From positions 1 to 17,608 of the forward strand of contig JAUVCL010000023.1 of assembly GCA_030595845.1 (NCBI GenBank): 17,608 bases of DNA, written 5' to 3'. The notes under the pieces were generated by a model. That model was not told where the DNA came from. It made no database searches and saw only the letters and a list, made by a program, of their open reading frames with translations. Shown in pieces: positions 7,539-12,750 of the stretch. Positions within the stretch are counted from its first letter, which is position 1. Every line of letters begins with the position of its first letter. A program made the position numbers and the translations under genes. The DNA is from Campylobacterota bacterium. GTDB lineage: Bacteria > Campylobacterota > Campylobacteria > Campylobacterales > Sulfurovaceae.

Positions 7539-8102
7539 TTAAAGCGATTTTAAAAGTTGGCTAAAAGATTTTGTTTTTAAGAAATCAGAAAATTGTTTTC
7601 TGTACGTTTGCACAATACTTACACCCGCGAGACGCACATCATAAATATACCAGTCATTCTTTTGCTTTTTTTTGTAAAATTGATAGATAACTTTGTAAGT
7701 GTCACTCTTACCTATGATCTGATTTTCCAAAGTAATTCTGTTGGACTTAGGTTTTTTTAATGCCTTTATGATCACTTTTTGATTGTTATAGAGTCTTAAT
7801 TTATCCACATAAGAGTGTTTTATCTTTTTTTCGAAGGCATGTGTAAATTGTTTTTTTTCTTTTGAAGAGAGTGTTTTCCATTTTTTACCCAAGCTGATCT
7901 GTGCCATAGTATGGTAGTCAAAGATACCATCCATCACGCGAATACTTTTTTGTTCTTTCTGCTTTTGTGATAGTTTTTTGTCTTTTAGTACATTTAAGAC
8001 CTTCTTTACCTTACTGTCCATGACTGTTTGTATACGTTGTTCTTCTATCGCATGACTATACATGACTGACAGTAGACAAAGCAGTATGATTTTATTTAAC
8101 AT
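7539..8102 (-). CDS. mlaC: MlaC/Ttg2D-type periplasmic phospholipid-binding protein
   Basis: 187 residues. MlaC proteins ferry a phospholipid through the periplasm between the outer-membrane MlaA complex and an inner-membrane partner. The N-terminus MLNKIILLCLLSVMYSHA is a Sec signal peptide. The mature part has MlaC features: MDGIFDYHTMAQISLGKKW, an early helix ending in LSSKEKKQFTHAFEK, and the later YKVIYQFYKKKQKNDWYIYDV and GVSIVQTYRKQF strand-helix region. The start at 8102 is preferred because it begins the signal peptide and has AAGGTG upstream. An in-frame ATG at 8165 would put 21 polar residues before the signal and overlap mlaA. It lies 28 bases after mlaA and 10 bases before the RND gene, in one apparent operon. 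Confidence 0.9.
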   Translation of the reverse strand: MLNKIILLCLLSVMYSHAIEEQRIQTVMDSKVKKVLNVLKDKKLSQKQKEQKSIRVMDGIFDYHTMAQISLGKKWKTLSSKEKKQFTHAFEKKIKHSYVDKLRLYNNQKVIIKALKKPKSNRITLENQIIGKSDTYKVIYQFYKKKQKNDWYIYDVRLAGVSIVQTYRKQFSDFLKTKSFSQLLKSL

Positions 8103-8130
8103 TCTTTTCACCTTTGATATTTTATAATTT

Positions 8131-8916
8131 TCATTCGTCAATCTCTGACACTCTTTTTTGCTCATAGATATCTCTTAAAAAAGGATATAGCTCTATAGCA
8201 TCTTTTTTGATACTTTCATATTCCCCTAAATTTAAAGAAGTTCTGTTTATAAAATAGAGTGTTGTGATACCGATAGTTTGTGCCAAGTTATCTGGTATTT
8301 TATAACCTACTATGTCTTTAACATTGATAAGCGGTGATACGTAACCATCTGCTATGATACCTATACTATCCCGTACATTTGATGGCCCAAGGAAAGGCAG
8401 TACAATGTGAAAACCTGGATCCACACCATAATACCCTAGAGTTTGACCAAAATCTTCTCGATGTGCCGGGATATTTTTATATTTTGCAGCAGGATCCATC
8501 AGCCCAGCAATACCTATGGTTGAGTTGATAATAAATCTCTCCAGTTCATCCGATGAGTTTTGAAATTTACCTTGTAAAATATTGTTGACAAAACGTACAG
8601 GGAAGTTGATGTTTTTAATAGCGTTAGAGACACCAATACGTAATGGTTCAGGGATGATATATCCATAGGCTTCTGCCACAGGGTTCAGTGCATAGATAAT
8701 GACAGCATCGTTGAAAGAAGTCATCATACTATTATATCCGCTTAATGGGTCTATTATATTTTTTTCTTCATTTTCATATTCATCAGCAAATTCATCAGCA
8801 AATTCATTTTTATCTTCGGAGGATGTTTTATGTTCATTGATTAAAGGAGGCGTAGCTTCTTTTGAACTACATGCTTGTAAAAATAGGAGAGTACAAACTA
8901 ATAATATAAATTTCAT
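8131..8916 (-). CDS. mlaA: MlaA/VacJ outer-membrane lipoprotein
   Basis: 261 residues. MlaA removes misplaced phospholipids from the outer leaflet of the outer membrane. The lipoprotein signal is MKFILLVCTLLFLQAC, with lipobox LQAC and Cys16 as the acylated residue; Ser17 fits outer-membrane sorting. An acidic linker (residues ~34-51, with the repeated EFAD) precedes the MlaA domain. That domain shows DPLSGYNSMMTSFNDAV, FVNNILQGKF, RFIINSTIGIAGLMDPA and the signature EDFGQTLGYYG...VLPFLGPSNVRDSIG. GGAAGG is placed before the ATG. First gene of the minus-strand operon mlaA-mlaC-RND, divergent from rplI. The C-terminus ends VSEIDE without an obvious further domain. Confidence 0.94.
   Translation of the reverse strand: MKFILLVCTLLFLQACSSKEATPPLINEHKTSSEDKNEFADEFADEYENEEKNIIDPLSGYNSMMTSFNDAVIIYALNPVAEAYGYIIPEPLRIGVSNAIKNINFPVRFVNNILQGKFQNSSDELERFIINSTIGIAGLMDPAAKYKNIPAHREDFGQTLGYYGVDPGFHIVLPFLGPSNVRDSIGIIADGYVSPLINVKDIVGYKIPDNLAQTIGITTLYFINRTSLNLGEYESIKKDAIELYPFLRDIYEQKRVSEIDE
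8779..8807. repeat. 12-bp tandem repeat inside mlaA
   Basis: TTCATCAGCAAA is present twice in tandem, followed by a partial TTCAT. It encodes the repeated EFAD/EFAD in the acidic linker of MlaA after the lipidated Cys. The unit is a multiple of three, so copy-number change would alter linker length without breaking the frame. Confidence 0.8.
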
Positions 8917-9020
8917 AAAATACCTTCCTGTTTAGATAATATATATATTCTACTTAACCTATAGTGTACTTTGGGTGGAACATATGTTTAGATTTTAACG
9001 AATGCCTAGTAAAATTTTGT

Positions 9021-9026
9021 TAAAAT
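9021..9026 (+). promoter_or_regulatory. Candidate -10 box for rplI-hslV-hslU
   Basis: TAAAAT, 33 bases before the rplI ATG, following T-rich sequence (AATTTTG). The 142-base gap between the divergent mlaA and rplI genes must hold both promoters. On the minus side the AT stretch at 8936-8950 contains TATTAT/TATATAT, but it is too repetitive for a firm call. Confidence 0.4.
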
Positions 9027-9058
9027 CATGTACATAGATACTCCAATAAGGATAAATA

Positions 9059-9502
9059 ATGAAAGTACTACTAATAAAAGACGTTAAAACACTTGGAAAT
9101 GCAGGTGAGATCAAAGAAGTAAAAGATGGTTATGGACAAAACTTTCTTATAGGCAAAGGCTTGGCTAAATTGGCTACACCGGATGTGGTAGAAAATTGGA
9201 GAGCTGAGCAGGCACGTGTGGCTCAGGAATTGAAAGATGACCTGACAAGACTTGAAGCAGAAAAGATCACACTTGAAGCGACAAAGATAAGAATTGAAAA
9301 ACCTTTAGCACCGGTTGGGATAAAAGGATCTGTCGGGAATGCAGATATCTCTAAAGCGATTGCTGAGCAACTCAACATAGAACTTGATAAAAAGCTTATT
9401 AACCTCAAAAAAGCGTTAAAGTCTACAGGCTTGCATGAAGTAGATGCAAAACTGGGACATGGTATACATGCTGCACTTAAAGTAGAAGTAGTTGGTGTGT
9501 AA
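9059..9502 (+). CDS. rplI: 50S ribosomal protein L9
   Basis: 147 residues, a normal length for bL9. L9 binds 23S rRNA with its N-terminal domain near the base of the L1 stalk and reaches outward through a long helix to its C-terminal domain, limiting frame slippage. The family signature GEIKEVKDGYGQNFLIGKGLA is present near the N-terminus in its usual form. A long charged helix follows (residues ~45-80). The C-terminal domain contains PVGIKGSVGNADISKAI and ends GIHAALKVEVVGV. AAGGA lies six bases before the ATG. The stop overlaps the hslV start by one base (TAATG), so the two are translationally coupled. The neighbour order rplI-hslV-hslU-era is conserved in Campylobacterota. Confidence 0.98.
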   Translation: MKVLLIKDVKTLGNAGEIKEVKDGYGQNFLIGKGLAKLATPDVVENWRAEQARVAQELKDDLTRLEAEKITLEATKIRIEKPLAPVGIKGSVGNADISKAIAEQLNIELDKKLINLKKALKSTGLHEVDAKLGHGIHAALKVEVVGV

Positions 9503-10032
9503 TGTTTGATGCTACAACGATACTTGGGTACAAAGGTGAAGGCAAAGCTGTCATCGGAGGTGATGGACAAGTGACCTTTGGCGATACAGTACTCAAAGGC
9601 AATGCAACAAAAATACGTACCTTACATGATGGTAAAGTATTGGCAGGCTTTGCTGGAAGTACAGCAGATGCATTTAATCTTTTTGATATGTTTGAAGGAA
9701 TACTCTCTGAGAAAAAAGGAGATCTTTTTAAGTCTGTGATAGGTTTTTCAAAGATGTGGAGACAGGATAAACACTTGAGACAACTCGAAGCAATGATGAT
9801 TGTACTTAACCAGGAACATATTTTTATCCTTTCAGGTACCGGTGACGTTGTAGAACCGCAAGATGGAAAAATAGCGGCTATCGGGTCTGGAGGAAATTAT
9901 GCTATCTCTGCTGCACGTGCTTTGGATAAACATACAAAGCTTGATCCTAGAGAATTGGTACAGGAATCACTTGAAGTGGCAGGTGACTTGTGTATTTATA
10001 CCAACAAAAACATTAAAATATTGGAACTTTAA
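9502..10032 (+). CDS. hslV: ATP-dependent protease HslVU, peptidase subunit HslV
   Basis: 176 residues. HslV forms the double-hexameric threonine-protease core that degrades proteins unfolded by HslU in the cytoplasm. Alignment by eye on the conserved GDGQ places the catalytic residue at Thr5 (MFDA-TTILGYKGEG), so a four-residue propeptide must be removed, unlike E. coli HslV where only Met is removed. Helicobacter HslV has the same form (MFEATT). Other conserved parts are AGFAGSTADAFNLFD, LRQLEAMM, GTGDVV, IAAIGSGGNYA and LCIYTN. The ATG overlaps the rplI stop by one base. Three bases separate it from hslU. Confidence 0.97.
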   Translation: MFDATTILGYKGEGKAVIGGDGQVTFGDTVLKGNATKIRTLHDGKVLAGFAGSTADAFNLFDMFEGILSEKKGDLFKSVIGFSKMWRQDKHLRQLEAMMIVLNQEHIFILSGTGDVVEPQDGKIAAIGSGGNYAISAARALDKHTKLDPRELVQESLEVAGDLCIYTNKNIKILEL

Positions 10033-10035
10033 AAG

Positions 10036-11370
10036 ATGTCAACGGATAATTTAACACCCAAAGAGATAGTAACTTATCTAGATCAATATGTCATAGGTCA
10101 GGATGATGCCAAAAAGACCATTGCTGTTGCCCTGCGAAACCGTTATAGACGTATGCAACTCGATGAAGATATGCAACAAGATGTCACACCGAAAAATATT
10201 TTGATGATAGGTAGTACCGGTGTAGGTAAAACAGAGATAGCAAGACGCTTGGCAAAGATGATGAATCTCCCTTTTATTAAAGTGGAAGCCAGTAAATATA
10301 CTGAAGTAGGTTTTGTCGGCCGTGATGTGGAATCTATGATACGTGACTTGGCAGCGACCTCTATGGGAATTGTACGTGAGAGTGAAAATGAGAAAAATAA
10401 AGAGAAGATAGAAAATTATATAGAAAATAAAATTATCGAAAAACTGCTTCCTCCTTTACCTGCTGGTGCAAGCGAACAAAAGAAAGTGGAATATGATGCT
10501 TCTTTTGTACGGATGCAAGAGAAATTTCTCAAAGGAGAACTTGACCATTTGAAGATCAAGGTAGAAATGCCTAATAACCCAACAATGCCAGAAGATGGCT
10601 TACCTCCTCAAATGATACAGGTACAAGAGTCTATTGTAAAAGTATTGGGTGGTATGGGGAAAAAAGGTCCAGAGAAAGAAGTCAGTGTTAAGGATGCTAA
10701 AAAGATACTTGAAGCTGAAGCAAGCGAAGAGCTACTTGATGAAGAATCACTTAAGTCACTGGCACTTGAAAAAGTAGAGAAGGGTGGTATCGTTTTTCTT
10801 GATGAGATAGACAAGGTTGCCGTCCCCTCAAACTCACAAGGAAGACAAGACCCAAGCAAAGAAGGTGTACAAAGAGATCTACTTCCTATTGTTGAAGGTT
10901 CGTCTGTACATACTAAACTGGGTATGGTGAAAACAGATCATATACTTTTTATCGCAGCAGGTGCCTTCCACGTATCTAAACCTAGTGATCTTATGCCAGA
11001 ACTCCAAGGGCGTTTCCCTTTACGTGTAGAGCTTGACTCTTTGGATGAAGAGACGTTATACCGTATATTGACTGAACCTAACAATTCACTGATCAAGCAG
11101 TATGAAGCGTTGTTGGCTGTGGAAGGTGTTGAATTGGTGTTTAATGAGGATGCACTCAGAGCCATTGCAAATTATTCACTGCAAGCGAATGAAAAAACGG
11201 AAGATATCGGTGCAAGACGTTTACATACAGTGATGGAAAAGATACTCGAAGAGATCAGTTTTTCTGCAGATGAACATGATGGAGAAAAAATAGTTATTGA
11301 TGAAGCATTGGTCAAAGATAAAATTGGTGATGTTGTTGAAGATGAAGATAAGACGAGGTATATACTATAG
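10036..11370 (+). CDS. hslU: ATP-dependent protease HslVU, ATPase subunit HslU
   Basis: 444 residues, a normal length. HslU is the hexameric AAA+ unfoldase that feeds substrates to HslV. Walker A is GSTGVGKT (residues 59-66) and Walker B is IVFLDEID with the acidic pair near 256-257. The inserted I domain lies between them (about 108-240), and sensor-2/arginine region GARRLHTVMEK lies toward the C-terminus. The pore loop reads GFVG (92-95) where E. coli has GYVG, a conservative aromatic change. The C-terminal RYIL corresponds to the tail that docks into HslV to activate it. It starts three bases after hslV, so the pair are co-translated. No terminator with a U-tract is seen after it. Confidence 0.98.
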   Translation: MSTDNLTPKEIVTYLDQYVIGQDDAKKTIAVALRNRYRRMQLDEDMQQDVTPKNILMIGSTGVGKTEIARRLAKMMNLPFIKVEASKYTEVGFVGRDVESMIRDLAATSMGIVRESENEKNKEKIENYIENKIIEKLLPPLPAGASEQKKVEYDASFVRMQEKFLKGELDHLKIKVEMPNNPTMPEDGLPPQMIQVQESIVKVLGGMGKKGPEKEVSVKDAKKILEAEASEELLDEESLKSLALEKVEKGGIVFLDEIDKVAVPSNSQGRQDPSKEGVQRDLLPIVEGSSVHTKLGMVKTDHILFIAAGAFHVSKPSDLMPELQGRFPLRVELDSLDEETLYRILTEPNNSLIKQYEALLAVEGVELVFNEDALRAIANYSLQANEKTEDIGARRLHTVMEKILEEISFSADEHDGEKIVIDEALVKDKIGDVVEDEDKTRYIL

Positions 11371-11379
11371 ATAGGACGT

Positions 11380-11452
11380 AATTAGAGCTAAGCTCCAATT
11401 ACTACGTTGACACTATGTCTTGCTGAAGCTATACACTGCGATAACTTCAGCA
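11380..11452. repeat. Two hairpin-forming inverted repeats between hslU and era
   Basis: The first is AATTAGAG/CTCCAATT (11380-11400) with one mismatch and a short loop. It is flanked by ACGT on both sides (11376-11379 and 11403-11406), so the stem may be longer. The second is TGCTGAAG/CTTCAGCA (11421-11428 with 11445-11452), a perfect 8-bp stem with a 16-base loop. Neither is followed by a T-run, so these are not clear terminators. The candidate era promoter sits on top of the second stem. Confidence 0.55.
11407..11435 (+). promoter_or_regulatory. Sigma70-type promoter for era
   Basis: A perfect -35 TTGACA (11407-11412) is followed after exactly 17 bases by TATACA (11430-11435). Transcription would start near 11442, giving a leader of about 49 bases that holds the 16-bp palindrome and the era ribosome site. 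Consensus -35 boxes are uncommon in Campylobacterota, which makes this stand out. Confidence 0.55.
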
Positions 11453-11460
11453 GTAGGCTC

Positions 11461-11476
11461 AAGTGACTAGTCACTT
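11461..11476. promoter_or_regulatory. Perfect 16-bp palindrome next to the era ribosome site
   Basis: AAGTGACTAGTCACTT is a perfect palindrome. As RNA it folds to a 6-bp stem with CUAG loop, ending directly against the ribosome site AGAAGGA (11477-11483) of era. As DNA it could be a repressor site in the leader. Either way it is placed to affect era expression. Confidence 0.45.
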
Positions 11477-11490
11477 AGAAGGAAAATTAA

Positions 11491-12414
11491 ATGTTTGAAC
11501 ATGAAAAAGAAGAGATAGATACCAAAGCAGGTTTTGTTGCTGTTGTTGGAAGACCTAATGCGGGTAAAAGTACCTTGCTTAATTTTATTGTAGGTGAAAA
11601 ACTTGCAATGGTTTCTAAAAAGGCACAGGCTACACGTAAACGTATGAATATTATAGTGATGCATGAAAACCATCAGGGAGAAGAGTCGCAGATTATTTTT
11701 GTAGATACACCAGGTATCCATGAAAAAGAACGACTTCTCAATAAATTTATGATGAATGAAGCACTGAAAGCTATAGGCGATGCAGACCTAATCATTTTTT
11801 TGGCACCCATTACTGATAAATTAACTGAGTATGAAAAGTTTTTAAATATGACAGAGAGGAAGAGTACTAAACATATTGTACTGTTAACAAAGATGGATCA
11901 TGTCAAACAGGGGGACATCCTAAAAAAGCTGGGTGAATATCAAAAATATCAAGATAGGTTTGAAGCGATTATTCCTTTTTCAGTCAATAAGAAAGTAGGA
12001 AAAGCACAACTCTTAAATGAAATAACTAAACATTTACCTACTTCGCCATTTTTATTTGATACAGAGATACTTACTACAGATAATATACGTGACATCTATA
12101 AGGAATTGATACGAGAGTCGATCTTTGAGAATTTAAGTGATGAGATTCCTTATGAGAGTGATGTGACCATTGAAAAAATAGATGAAAGTGATACCTTAGA
12201 TAAAGTATATGCAACCATTGTCGTGGAAAAAGAGACACAAAAAGGTATGATCGTTGGACAAAAAGGTGAAGGTATCAGACGTGTTGGGAAACTTGCCCGA
12301 AAACAAATGGAAATTTTTTCAGGTAAAAAAATATTTTTAGACTTGCATGTATCTGTTAAAAAAGGATGGAGCAAAAATAGAGACTCTTTGGAAGAATTTG
12401 GATATATTATTTAA
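11491..12414 (+). CDS. era: GTPase Era, ribosome assembly factor
   Basis: 307 residues, a normal length. Era binds the 3' end of 16S rRNA and checks 30S subunit maturation; it is essential in many bacteria. GTPase motifs are G1 GRPNAGKS (20-27), G3 DTPG (72-75), G4 TKMD (133-136) and the G5 region FSVNK (~163). The C-terminal KH RNA-binding domain contains MIVGQKGEGIRRVGKLARKQ (~253-272) and ends with KKGWSKNRDSLEEFGY. The ATG has AAGGA seven bases upstream. It lies 120 bases after hslU behind its own likely promoter, and is followed by the 336-base leader of the pilus operon. Confidence 0.98.
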   Translation: MFEHEKEEIDTKAGFVAVVGRPNAGKSTLLNFIVGEKLAMVSKKAQATRKRMNIIVMHENHQGEESQIIFVDTPGIHEKERLLNKFMMNEALKAIGDADLIIFLAPITDKLTEYEKFLNMTERKSTKHIVLLTKMDHVKQGDILKKLGEYQKYQDRFEAIIPFSVNKKVGKAQLLNEITKHLPTSPFLFDTEILTTDNIRDIYKELIRESIFENLSDEIPYESDVTIEKIDESDTLDKVYATIVVEKETQKGMIVGQKGEGIRRVGKLARKQMEIFSGKKIFLDLHVSVKKGWSKNRDSLEEFGYII

Positions 12415-12461
12415 ATAGGGGGAGCCTCTAATAATAACACTGGTTATGTATACGTAATTTT

Positions 12462-12493
12462 AGCTTATTATTTTAATCATTAAATAATAAGCT
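12462..12493. promoter_or_regulatory. 12-bp perfect inverted repeat upstream of the leader promoter
   Basis: AGCTTATTATTT (12462-12473) and AAATAATAAGCT (12482-12493) are perfect inverted copies with an 8-base centre. They end 18 bases before the TATAAT at 12512, that is, over the -35 area. No T-run follows on either strand, so a terminator is unlikely. An operator for a dimeric regulator is one reading; an AT-rich chance palindrome cannot be excluded. Confidence 0.4.
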
Positions 12494-12511
12494 TGATATA
12501 AAGTTAAATAG

Positions 12512-12517
12512 TATAAT
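12512..12517 (+). promoter_or_regulatory. -10 box for the riboswitch and pilus operon
   Basis: Perfect TATAAT in AT-rich sequence, with no proper -35 at 17 bases. Transcription from about 12524 would include the full candidate aptamer. A second TATAAT at 12720-12725, just before the first pilus gene, could give transcripts that bypass the riboswitch. Confidence 0.5.
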
Positions 12518-12533
12518 ATTATCATTATTTATA

Positions 12534-12611
12534 TTGTTGTGCCACACTTGTTGCGAAGCAAGGCCGGAAAGTCATGGGTCTCAGAGATTGAGATCGCCAG
12601 ATTGCCAAATC
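12534..12611 (+). promoter_or_regulatory. Candidate c-di-GMP-I (GEMM) type riboswitch aptamer
   Basis: The RNA has a P2-like stem CUUGUU/AGCAAG (12547-12552 with 12557-12562) capped by GNRA tetraloop GCGA. A linker CCGGAAAGUC (12564-12573) corresponds to the GEMM ACGCAAAGCC. Next comes AUGGGUCUC paired with GAGAUCGCC (12576-12582 with 12590-12598) as P3, then AGAUUGCC as the 3' closing strand. This is the order and spacing of the c-di-GMP-I aptamer, and the run GGNCGNAAAGNCANGGGUCU is close to typical GEMM sequences. Differences are that the 5' side reads GUGCCACA where GGGCAAAC is usual, and GGAAAG replaces GCAAAG. Ligand could be c-di-GMP or a related dinucleotide. Placement upstream of pilus genes fits known GEMM contexts. 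By-eye call, not a covariance search. Confidence 0.65.
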
Positions 12612-12633
12612 TCCGATTTCTTTGCCTTTTTTT
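12590..12633 (+). terminator. Intrinsic terminator competing with aptamer stem P3
   Basis: GAGAUCG (12590-12596) pairs with CGAUUUC (12614-12620, one G-U). Inside it AGAUU (12599-12603) pairs with AAUCU (12608-12612) around a GCCA loop. The hairpin is followed by UUUGCC and seven U (12627-12633). The 5' strand of this hairpin is the 3' strand of aptamer P3, so the two folds exclude each other. That is the layout of a transcription-control expression platform. Confidence 0.55.
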
Positions 12634-12746
12634 GACTTCCTAATTGTGTTCACGATAAAAATATTTAATCCTTTATTAAAATTTTTACTTATGTAAGATA
12701 GTTTTAATATTATAACATATATAATTGTTCAACAAACAAGGAAGTC
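12634..12746 (+). promoter_or_regulatory. Possible Shine-Dalgarno sequestering pair in the leader
   Basis: GACTTCCT (12634-12641), directly after the U-tract, is a perfect complement of AGGAAGTC (12739-12746), which includes the ribosome site of the gene at 12751. The intervening ~97 bases are AT-rich with no ORF. Pairing would hide the ribosome site on read-through transcripts. The length is only 8 bp with a long loop, so this is tentative. Confidence 0.3.
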
Positions 12747-12750
12747 TAGA

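Noticed and set aside
8103..8165. Longer MlaC from ATG at 8165
   Set aside because: Adds 21 polar residues before a clear signal peptide and overlaps mlaA; the ATG at 8102 has AAGGTG upstream.
8779..8807. CRISPR-like repeat
   Set aside because: Only two adjacent 12-bp units with no spacers, inside a coding sequence; no CRISPR array or cas gene is visible in the window.
12541..12600. 4.5S/SRP RNA (ffs)
   Set aside because: CCGGAA and GAAGCA look SRP-like, but the order is wrong (GUCAGG should precede and AGCAGCC follow the GGAA loop), and the riboswitch layout explains the stems better.
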